From Chitinophaga jiangningensis (GTDB lineage Bacteria; Bacteroidota; Bacteroidia; Chitinophagales; Chitinophagaceae), in assembly GCF_900142605.1 (NCBI RefSeq), contig NZ_FRBL01000001.1, forward strand, positions 806,001 to 870,000: a DNA stretch of 64,000 nucleotides, given 5' to 3'. The notes under the pieces were generated by a model. That model had not been told where the DNA came from. It searched no databases and saw only the letters and a list, made by a program, of their open reading frames with translations. Made by a program: the position numbers and the translations under genes. Of the stretch, positions 35,882-42,900 are shown piece after piece (the first letter of the stretch is position 1; each line of letters opens with the position of its first letter).

Positions 35882-36712
35882 ATGATACGAGTTGGTGAAT
35901 ACAACTACCTGCGGGTAAAGAAAAAGGCTGAATTTGGTGTATACCTCGAAGGCGTGGACCAGGAAATCCTGCTGCCTACCCGTTTTGTGCCGGCAGGTAC
36001 TAAAGTGGGCGATGAGCTGAAGGTCTTTATTTACCACGACTCAGAAAACCGGTTAATTGCAACCACCCAAAAGCCTTACGGTGTGGTTGGGGATATTGTG
36101 AGTCTGAAAGCCGTAAGTACAACGCACCAGGGGGCTTTCCTCGACTGGGGCCTGATGAAGGATATTTTTGTACCTACCTCCCAGCAACTTTCTAAGATGG
36201 TGCCGGGGCAGGAGTACCTGGTAAAGATCTACCTGGATGAGCTCACGGGCCGCGTGGCAGCTACAGAAAGGATCGAGGGCACGCTCAGCAATGAAAATAT
36301 ATCTCTCACCGAAAAAGACCCGGTGGACCTTATTGTATACCGCAGAACACAGATTGGTTACGTGGTAATTGTGAATAACGCACACCTGGGCATCCTGCAT
36401 CACAGTGATATTTTTAAACCGGTAGATGTGGGTGACAAGCTGAAAGGTTTTGTTCGCCAGGTAAAAGACAACAAAATTGATGTGGCGTTGGGACAGCCCG
36501 GCTTTAAGAAAGTGGAAGATGAAGGTGCTAAAATTCTGCGCCTCCTGCAGGAAAATAATGGCTACCTGCCTTATCATGATAAGTCCACCCCGGAAGAGAT
36601 CCAGGCGTTTTTCGGCATGAGTAAAAAGACGTTTAAAATGACTACCGGTAACCTTTACAAGCAAAAAAAGATACTGTTTACACAAACTGGTTTTAAGGCT
36701 GTAGAGGAATAA
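35882..36712 (+). CDS. CvfB/YitL-family S1 RNA-binding protein
   Basis: A 276-aa cytosolic protein with tandem S1-like OB folds and a C-terminal winged helix. The first OB unit is about 1-60 (VKKKAEFGVYLEGVDQEILLPTRFVPAG). The second S1 (about 65-130) includes TTHQGAFLDWGLMKDIFVPTSQQL. A third (about 145-205) includes IGYVVIVNNAHLGILHHSDIFKPVDVGDKLKGFVRQV. The winged helix (about 222-275) contains STPEEIQAFFGMSKKTFKMTTGNLYKQKKI. CvfB homologs bind RNA and influence virulence or envelope gene expression in Firmicutes. The gene is monocistronic and divergent from the sulfite-exporter operon. Confidence 0.9.
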   Translation: MIRVGEYNYLRVKKKAEFGVYLEGVDQEILLPTRFVPAGTKVGDELKVFIYHDSENRLIATTQKPYGVVGDIVSLKAVSTTHQGAFLDWGLMKDIFVPTSQQLSKMVPGQEYLVKIYLDELTGRVAATERIEGTLSNENISLTEKDPVDLIVYRRTQIGYVVIVNNAHLGILHHSDIFKPVDVGDKLKGFVRQVKDNKIDVALGQPGFKKVEDEGAKILRLLQENNGYLPYHDKSTPEEIQAFFGMSKKTFKMTTGNLYKQKKILFTQTGFKAVEE

Positions 36713-36744
36713 AAGAAGAAAAATCGTGGGGCTGCGCTTGCATC

Positions 36745-36764
36745 GATAACACATATGTGTTATC
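36745..36764. promoter_or_regulatory. 20-bp perfect palindrome
   Basis: GATAACACAT is followed directly by its exact reverse complement. It lies 33 nt after the CvfB-like stop and 30 nt before a small ORF. AT-rich, with no loop and no T run, it looks more like a protein-binding operator than a terminator. Confidence 0.5.
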
Positions 36765-36794
36765 TTAGAGTATTACTATCCTAACCATAGATTT

Positions 36795-37010
36795 ATGAAG
36801 AAAATCGCAATTGTTGCCGCAGCCCTCGGCATTTTCATCGCACTGAGCGCATTTGTTGCCAGTACAAACTCACTTATTGGAATTAAAACCTTTTTTAGGC
36901 TTGGCCTTGGCGGTCTTGGGCTGATGATGCTCGCCAGTGCCTACTTCCTCGTTTCTTCTTTTCTGATTTCTCAGATGCTTCTCCGACAGAAGCTCCTTGA
37001 AATGGAGTAA
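36795..37010 (+). CDS. Small hydrophobic ORF, doubtful
   Basis: A 71-aa frame starting MKKIAIVAAALGIFIALSAFVAS, a convincing signal or anchor sequence, ahead of a second hydrophobic stretch (LGLGGLGLMMLASAYFLVSSFLI). From residue 26 on it lies antisense to the 3' end of the XRE gene at 36870-37244. The overlapping part could be a shadow of that gene's Lys-rich tail. It may be a genuine small membrane peptide driven from the palindromic region upstream, or the remnant of a gene cut off by the XRE module. No family recognised. Confidence 0.35.
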   Translation: MKKIAIVAAALGIFIALSAFVASTNSLIGIKTFFRLGLGGLGLMMLASAYFLVSSFLISQMLLRQKLLEME

Positions 37011-37244
37011 TTCTTTTTCGGGCGGGATGTTATTCAGTAAATCTCCTGCCCGCACTTCCAGTGCTTCCGCGATTCTGTGAATCATGTCAAACCCGGGCTG
37101 CCGGCGGGCGTTCAGAATTTTGTTCATGTACGCCGGTTCCACTCCCACCTCATAGGCAAATATCGCCTGCGTCCAACCCTTAGCTATCCGGGCAGCATCA
37201 GCATTAAACGCAAAGATGATCAGTTGCTCTGTGTATTTGAACAT
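36870..37244 (-). CDS. XRE-family transcriptional regulator, duplicated-module copy 1
   Basis: A 124-aa DNA-binding protein. The Cro/CI-type helix-turn-helix lies at about residues 20-75: GWTQAIFAYEVGVEPAYMNKILNARRQPGFDMIHRIAEALEVRAGDLL. The helical LLHFKELLSEKHLRNQKRR segment and a Lys-rich disordered tail (to 124) follow. The ATG at 37244 aligns with the start of the paralog at 37784-38143; the longer frame to 37298 runs into the conserved operator and is unlikely. It is divergent from a 76-aa protein across 97 bp. Together they form a two-gene module that is repeated about 0.9 kb downstream. Confidence 0.88.
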   Translation of the reverse strand: MFKYTEQLIIFAFNADAARIAKGWTQAIFAYEVGVEPAYMNKILNARRQPGFDMIHRIAEALEVRAGDLLNNIPPEKELLHFKELLSEKHLRNQKRRNEEVGTGEHHQPKTAKAKPKKGFNSNK

Positions 37245-37280
37245 GGCGGCAAGATAGACCCACCGAGCATTCCAGTTCAA

Positions 37281-37310
37281 GCACAATAGTACTAGCACTA
37301 TTGTACAATA
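37281..37310. promoter_or_regulatory. Divergent operator/promoter of XRE module 1
   Basis: An inverted repeat ACAATAGT-N6-ACTATTGT (37283-37304) overlaps a 12-bp palindrome TATTGTACAATA (37299-37310). The GCACAA start, CTAG centre and TATTGTACAATAT core recur in module 2. It lies between divergent XRE and small-protein genes and is a likely autoregulatory site. Confidence 0.6.
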
Positions 37311-37341
37311 TGTATAAAATACTTATATTCATGGAAAAAGC

Positions 37342-37572
37342 ATGCAAAAAGACAAGATGTTAAATGTCATAATTGGAAAATTTCTCTCGGAATTGTACGA
37401 AATGGATCACAATGCAATTTCCCTTGTCACTGTGACACTCACAGTTAAAGCTGAATATTTCCCTGAAGATGGCCACAGTGAACTGTATGAGGTCAATGAC
37501 AAGCTGAAAGCTATCCTCGAAAAAGAGGGTCAAACACCAATTAAACATTACGTTACCTGTTACGAGATGTAA
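37342..37572 (+). CDS. Uncharacterised 76-aa protein of XRE module 1
   Basis: A small soluble acidic protein with no recognised domain. It contains KDKMLNVIIGKFLSEL, a SLVTVTLTVKAEYFP strand pair, and the C-terminal motif HYVTCYEM. About half the residues match the 79-aa protein at 38232-38471, including FLSEL, LVTVTLT, EYFP and YVTCYE. Such conservation across diverged copies argues for a real, selected protein. It is divergent from an XRE regulator with a shared operator; possible roles are co-regulator or antagonist of the XRE protein. No toxin motif or membrane segment is visible. Confidence 0.8.
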   Translation: MQKDKMLNVIIGKFLSELYEMDHNAISLVTVTLTVKAEYFPEDGHSELYEVNDKLKAILEKEGQTPIKHYVTCYEM

Positions 37573-37783
37573 TTGATTATCAAACCTCAAGATTGACTAT
37601 GAAAAAGCTAAGTTATCCTCATGGCAGGTAGCCCTGCATTAACTCATTAGGTGAATGTTCACTTTTGGTGTGGCCCTGGCAAGCCGGGGATTATAAGGTT
37701 TGTCAGCGGTCACCCTCATTTGCTACTTTACTGGAAGTACTGCTATTGAAGAAGTGCGCAGCTTGCCTGTTTCCCGTATACAG

Positions 37784-38143
37784 TTATTTAGCAGCAGTAC
37801 TGTTCTTACGGGTGGTTTTGGAATTACGTGGTTTGCTGGCAGCCTGCTGCTTTTTGCGTTCCAGGTTTTTCCGGTGCAACTCAATCAGCGACTCCTTGAA
37901 TTTTTGCAATTCTTCCGGCGGTGGAATTGTACTGAGTAGCTCTCCGGCCGGCATGTCCAATGCTTCAGCAATACGGTGGATCATTCGAAAACCCGGCTGC
38001 CGGCGGGCATTTAGTATTTTGTTCAAGTACGAAACTTCTACGCCCATTATGGCCGCCAGGTCCATTTCCGAAAATCCCCGGGCATTTTGGGCAGCAGTTA
38101 CGTTAAAGGCAAAAATGTATAATTCCTCCATGTAATTGGACAT
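37784..38143 (-). CDS. XRE-family transcriptional regulator, duplicated-module copy 2
   Basis: A 119-aa paralog of the protein at 36870-37244. The helix-turn-helix (about 20-75) has FSEMDLAAIMGVEVSYLNKILNARRQPGFRMIHRIAEALDMPAGELL. The stretch YLNKILNARRQPGF-MIHRIAEAL is nearly identical between copies. A helical EELQKFKESLIELHRKNLERKK segment and a Lys/Ser/Thr-rich tail follow. The recognition-helix region differs modestly (EPAYMNK against EVSYLNK), so the two may bind related but distinct sites. It is divergent from the second small protein across 88 bp. The gap on its 3' side (37573-37783) shows no gene. Confidence 0.9.
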   Translation of the reverse strand: MSNYMEELYIFAFNVTAAQNARGFSEMDLAAIMGVEVSYLNKILNARRQPGFRMIHRIAEALDMPAGELLSTIPPPEELQKFKESLIELHRKNLERKKQQAASKPRNSKTTRKNSTAAK

Positions 38144-38179
38144 GGAGGCAATTTAATTTTGTGTAGCATTTTAAGTCAA

Positions 38180-38210
38180 GCACAATGATGCTAGCAATAT
38201 TGTACAATAT
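38180..38210. promoter_or_regulatory. Divergent operator/promoter of XRE module 2
   Basis: GCACAA (38180-38185), TGCTAGCA (palindromic) and the 14-bp palindrome ATATTGTACAATAT (38197-38210) align with the module 1 operator, followed in both by TATAAA and an AT-rich leader. The conserved arrangement supports a functional site. Confidence 0.6.
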
Positions 38211-38231
38211 ATATAAATAATTTAAATTCAA

Positions 38232-38471
38232 ATGAATAACGTAGAAAAAGACAAGAAAATAAATGTAATAATTTCAAAATTTCTTTCAGAATTAGCAGCC
38301 ATTGAGCAGAATGCGGTTTCGCTTGTCACGGTGACACTCACAATTAACCCGGAATATTTCCCTAAAACCGGCTACAGGCAACAGCTGGAAGTGGATGGAA
38401 ACATTAAAACCATTCACGAGCAACAGGGTAGTAAACCAATGCCATATTATGTAACCTGCTACGAGCAGTAA
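38232..38471 (+). CDS. Uncharacterised 79-aa protein of XRE module 2
   Basis: Paralog of the 76-aa protein at 37342-37572. Shared elements are KDKKINVIISKFLSEL, SLVTVTLT, EYFPKTGY and YYVTCYEQ. It is predicted as a small alpha/beta protein: an N-terminal helix (about 8-25), two strands and a central loop. It has no signal peptide. The start ATG at 38232 aligns with the other copy after a conserved Asp-Lys segment. It is divergent from its XRE regulator. Function unknown; retention of both copies with diverged sequence suggests non-redundant roles. Confidence 0.82.
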   Translation: MNNVEKDKKINVIISKFLSELAAIEQNAVSLVTVTLTINPEYFPKTGYRQQLEVDGNIKTIHEQQGSKPMPYYVTCYEQ

Positions 38472-38510
38472 GGGTATAACATTTCCTCAAACCATGGTCT
38501 ATGAAGGGTT

Positions 38511-38744
38511 TCAATTATCAGGTAATTCGGGAAGCAACTCCCGCGGGGATACACGCAAAGCCTCCGCCAGCGCATATACAGTGCTTAAACTTGGATCAGT
38601 TTTTCCGTTTTCCAGTCGGGTCATATAACTGGGCTCCATATCAGCTTCAAATGCGACATCTACCTGTGTGAGTTTACGCGCCAATCTCAGTCTTTTGAGG
38701 TTGGCACCAAAGGCTTTGGTTATATGTGGGTTCTTCTCCGGCAT
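38511..38744 (-). CDS. XRE-family transcriptional regulator (third, distinct)
   Basis: A 77-aa minimal Cro/CI-type regulator consisting almost wholly of the helix-turn-helix: FGANLKRLRLARKLTQVDVAFEADMEPSYMTRLENGKTDPSLSTVYALAEALRVSPRELL. It is only distantly related to the two paralogs upstream. The ATG at 38744 was chosen over a GTG at 38774 because the domain begins there. It has no divergent small-protein partner, but its upstream region carries the same GCACAA/CTAG words as the two modules. It may therefore join the same regulatory circuit. Confidence 0.88.
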   Translation of the reverse strand: MPEKNPHITKAFGANLKRLRLARKLTQVDVAFEADMEPSYMTRLENGKTDPSLSTVYALAEALRVSPRELLPELPDN

Positions 38745-38784
38745 TAAAACTCGAAATATACCTTGAATACGCACGATTAGACGG

Positions 38785-38799
38785 GCACAACAGCACTAG
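38785..38799. promoter_or_regulatory. Operator-like motif upstream of the third XRE gene
   Basis: GCACAACAGCACTAG matches the module 1 site GCACAATAGTACTAG at 13 of 15 positions, 41 bp upstream of the third XRE start. The second palindrome (TATTGTACAATAT) is absent. The rest of 38800-38940 is AT-rich and holds no recognised gene. Confidence 0.5.
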
Positions 38800-38940
38800 T
38801 TCGCTAAAACTATATGCGTAAGTAGTTATATTCCAGTAAGCTATATGGGAGAATTAATATGCAAGAAATATTCTCAAAATCTAAAGTTGGGTAGTAGTTA
38901 GAGAACCAAAGTTACCAAATAAGAATGGAATACCCGATAT

Positions 38941-38974
38941 AAAAAAGAAGCAGTCGCGCCGGGCGCGACTGCTT
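38941..38974 (-). terminator. Rho-independent terminator of the adhesin-PorP operon
   Basis: A 12-bp perfect stem pairs 38948-38959 with 38963-38974 around a 3-nt loop. On the minus strand it is followed by CTTTTTT. It lies 28 bp past the PorP-like stop. Confidence 0.75.
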
Positions 38975-39001
38975 GAAGATAGTGGGTTTTCACAAATAGA
39001 G

Positions 39002-39916
39002 TTATTTGAAAAGATGGAGCACCAAACCTACCTCCAGCACTCCACTGGTGTAGTTTTTCAGTCCCGCCGTCTGTGTAGTATACATCACCTGGAATCCGGT
39101 AATAGAGCGGTAATTAAATCCCGCCCCTATCGTACAGTTTTTACTGGTATGATACATCCCGAATACATTCAGGTATTCGCTGGCCAGCACAATTTTCGCA
39201 CCCACATCCACCAGATCGTCGTAACCACGCACTCCCCTGTAACAGACCTTTGGCTCTATATATGGCACCGCATCGCTGATACGCACCCGGTAAGATGCCG
39301 CCGCAAAAAAGGTAGACGCATCAATCGTCTGGTGGTCCTGCTTGCGCAAATTATTCATGATATTAGGCATGGCCGCCTGCAAGGTAACATTCCCATTCGT
39401 ATAAGCCATACCGTAGTCTATCTCAAAGTAATTATCCCGGCGATTAAATGCACCAATGCCCGGATCATTCACCTCGCCCACAATGGCCGACTTATCCAGT
39501 CTTTCGCTGTTAATACCCAGTGATAAACCGAAATGCAACTGGTCCTTACCCGCAGCATTCAGCGGTAAATGATAGGCATATGTCATCGCAATTTTTGTGC
39601 GCTTAATCAACCCTGCCTCATCATTAAAAATATTCAAACCCGCTCCCACACGGTTCCCTACGTAATAATCAGCAGTACCTGCCTTCGTTACCGGCGAACC
39701 AGGCACATCGTTCCATTGCCCCCGATACGATAGATTAATATGCAGTCCGGTGTCAATACCCGCCATAGCCGGATTTGCCAGGTACTGATTCTGGAAGTAT
39801 TGACTACCTAACGGCTGCAGGGCAGCTGTACCCTTCGACCAGCCCTGCCCATGCACCACAGGTACATATCCGAGTATCAACAAAAAAGCAACGGCGCTGA
39901 GAAATTTATGTAACAT
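39002..39916 (-). CDS. PorP/SprF-family outer-membrane protein (type IX secretion)
   Basis: A 304-aa beta-barrel protein. A signal peptide (MLHKFLSAVAFLLILGYVPVVHGQ) is followed by the family signature SQYFQNQYLANPAMAGIDTGLHINLSYRGQWNDVPGSP and LHFGLSLGINSERLDKS, and a barrel-type C-terminus LEVGLVLHLFK. PorP/SprF proteins are needed to export or anchor large adhesins carrying type B sorting domains, and are typically encoded right after them. Here the gene starts 13 bp past the giant adhesin stop. The start at 39916 gives a clean signal peptide; a frame to 39946 would overlap the adhesin. Confidence 0.92.
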   Translation of the reverse strand: MLHKFLSAVAFLLILGYVPVVHGQGWSKGTAALQPLGSQYFQNQYLANPAMAGIDTGLHINLSYRGQWNDVPGSPVTKAGTADYYVGNRVGAGLNIFNDEAGLIKRTKIAMTYAYHLPLNAAGKDQLHFGLSLGINSERLDKSAIVGEVNDPGIGAFNRRDNYFEIDYGMAYTNGNVTLQAAMPNIMNNLRKQDHQTIDASTFFAAASYRVRISDAVPYIEPKVCYRGVRGYDDLVDVGAKIVLASEYLNVFGMYHTSKNCTIGAGFNYRSITGFQVMYTTQTAGLKNYTSGVLEVGLVLHLFK

Positions 39917-39929
39917 CTGATGAATGTGT

Positions 39930-42900
39930 TTAATGTTCGCGAACAATGGTGATAAAGCCTTTCATCCGGGTACCATTGCCAAGATCAAGGATATAGTAAT
40001 AAGTGCCTTCTGCCAGCAGTTGCCCATTCAGCTTTCCATCCCACTCATTGTTATAACCTTTTCTGGTGTACACCAGCCTGCCAGCACGGTCAAAAATTTT
40101 CACTTCGTTATTCAGATAACGGCCAATATTTTTTACCATCCAGCGGTCGTTGATACCATCACTATTGGGCGTAAGCAGGTTCGCAGCTTCTACCTGCACC
40201 TCTCCGCTTACTTCTACTTTAAAATCGGTAGTAACCGTACAGCCGTTCTCGTTAGTAACCGTGACCAGATATACACTGGTCGCTTCCGGTTTCAGCGTAA
40301 GTACTGGCATATTCCTTCCGTCAATAATGTAAGCCCCGTCGCCCCACTCGTAGCTTACACCACCACTGGCAGTCAGCTTCACGATGCTGCCCGCTGGCAC
40401 AGGGTTCGGTTTATCACTCACCACTTTTACATCCGGCAACTCGTTTACCAGCAACTCGAAAGTAATCGCCACCTGGTCTACACCACCGTTTGCCACTCCG
40501 CCATTGTCACGCACCAATACAGTAATAGTGGTTGAGCCTTTGGTGTTGTCTTTTAAAGTAAACCTTACAGCACCGGTACCATCCTTGTTATCCCGGGTGG
40601 TGAGACTGGTAAAGAAGTCCTGGGTGCTGGTAGCCACCAGCGTAATAGTTTGCCCGGTTTCAGGTCCTGCACTCAGTCCGGTAAGGCGTATTTCCTGTGC
40701 CTGGTGTCCATCACACACTACCTGTTTGGTAACGGCATTAATGGTAGGCACTTCATTCACATCTGTTACGGCAATCACCAGGTCTTTCTCAAACGTTAAA
40801 CCGCGCTTGTCGGTAACGCGTACACGAACGCTGTAACTGTTCTTCTGTTCGTAATCAAATACAGCGTCTGAAATCAGCTGGTTGCCGGCGTTGATCTTAA
40901 ACTTAGCATCGTCTGCTCCTCCGGCAAATGCATAGGTAAATACATCTCCAGCATCCGGATCGGTGGCACTCAGCGTACCGATAACAGTGCCGGCAGGTGC
41001 ATTTTCCAGTATGCTGTTTTTATCCAGGGAGATATTAGTTGGCGCGGAGTTCGTGGATGTTACGGTAATGGTCACGTCCTTCTCTATCCATAAGCCACCA
41101 GCGTCTGTTACACGGATGCGAATGGTATAGCTCTTCTGCTGCATATAATCCAGCACTCCATTCACTACTACCTGGTTACCGGTCACCTTGAATTTAGCCT
41201 GATCGGCACCGCCAACAAGCGTCCAGGTAAAGGTTTCGTTTGCATCAGGATCGGTAGCAGTAAGATTTCCTACTACGGTACCTACCGGTTTTAATTCCGG
41301 CAATGTATTGTTATCCAGCTGGAAGTCGGTTGGTGGCTCGTTTACATTCGTCACTCCGATCACAAAGTCCTGCGTATAACTCAATCCGCCTGCATCTGTC
41401 ACTTTAATCTTAATGTTATACTGGCGCTTGGTTTCGTAGTCAAATACAATTTTGGTTTTTAACGTAGTACCGCTGATCTCGAAAGCCGCATCATCTGCCC
41501 CACCTGCTAAACTGAAGGTGAGTATATCACCGGCATCCTGGTCAGTACCGGTTAAAGTTCCCACCGTAGCTCCGGCAGCCACGTTTTCCATCACGGTATT
41601 CCCACTCAGGCTAATGGCCGTTGGTGCATCATTCACATTCGTTACGGTTACCGTAAAGTCTTTTTCATATGTATTATTTCCTGCATCGGTTACGCGTATA
41701 CGCAGGGTGTAAGCCTGTTTCACTTCGTAGTCAAATACTGCACTGCTGCGCAACTCATTTCCCTGAATAGTAAAGGATGCTGCGTCACCACCCGGCAAAA
41801 TTGTAAAGGTGTGCGTATCGTTACCGGCATCAGTAGCCGTTAGAGTGCCCACTACAGTACCAGCAGGTTTATTTTCTTCAATCGTATTGTTAGATAACTG
41901 AATAGCTGTAGGCGCCGGATTCACAATTGTAACAGTGATCACAAATGTTTTCACGGTATCTTTTCCATGGCTGTCCGTTGCCCTGATTTTTATCGTGTAG
42001 GAAGACTGTGTAGCCGCATTTACCACTGCAGCCATACTGAGCACATTGTTAGCAATGGTAAACCTGCTATCATCCGCACCGCCTGCAAACGCCAGGGTTA
42101 CTGCGTCGTTTTCCGGATCGCTGGTGATAATGTTTGCCACTACGGTACCCACCGGACTATAATCGTCTACTGCTGTTTTACTCAGATTTACATCGGGTGC
42201 TTCATTTACGTTATTTACCTGTATGGTAAAGGATTTCGTAAAAGTCGCACTGCCTGCATCCGTTACTTTAATGGTAATAGCGTAGCTATTTTTTGTTTCA
42301 AAGTCAAAGGCTGCATTCGTACGTAATTCATTACCAACAACAGTAAACGCTGCGGCATCCCCTCCAGGTTCAATGCTGAAAGTATGGGTATCATCCGCAT
42401 TGGCGTCGGTGGCGGTTAAGGTACCCACCAGCGTACCAGCCGGCAGATTCTCATTTACCGTATTACTGCTCAGTTGAATATCCGTTGGTACTTTATTCAC
42501 CCGGTTTACAGTAATGATAAAGGTTTTGCTATCTGTGAGCCCGCCTTTGTCTGTTACTTTAATTTTTACTTCATAAGATGATTTTGCCAGATAATCCACT
42601 ACTGTTTTAATGCTCAGCTGGCCTCCCACCATTTCAAACTTGGCATCATCTGCACCGCCGTCAAAGGTCAAGGCCTGTGTTTCATTGGCATCTTCATCGG
42701 TTACGGTGAGGTTGCCAATGATGGTACCTGCGGGGCTGAAATCATCCACAGTTGTATTACTCAGTGCAAGTACCGGTGCTTCATTTACATCTGCTACGGT
42801 AATGGTAAATACCTTCTCAAAAGTAAGTCCATCCACATCTTTCACCTGCACTTTAATGCTATAAGTATGTCCTTTCTCGTAATTAAATACTACCTTATTG

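Noticed and set aside
36053..36754. A 233-aa minus-strand open frame opposite the CvfB-like gene
   Set aside because: The plus-strand frame has three S1-like domains and a winged helix; the minus frame has no motif and would run antisense through all of it.
36870..37572. Calling the XRE/small-protein pair a HigBA/RelBE-type toxin-antitoxin system
   Set aside because: The genes are divergent rather than overlapping and co-directional, and the small protein shows no RelE/HigB residues.
37665..38135. A 156-aa plus-strand open frame across the second XRE gene
   Set aside because: It is Cys/Phe/Ser-rich and antisense to an XRE protein with a close paralog 0.9 kb away, so the minus-strand gene is the real one.
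36870..38744. Reading the XRE cluster as a classical prophage or integrative element
   Set aside because: No integrase, recombinase, terminase, attachment repeats or tRNA gene are visible near the cluster.
38948..38974. Possible CRISPR or attachment-site repeat from the strong 12-bp inverted repeat
   Set aside because: Single copy, directly followed by a T run on the minus strand after the PorP-like gene, so it is a terminator.
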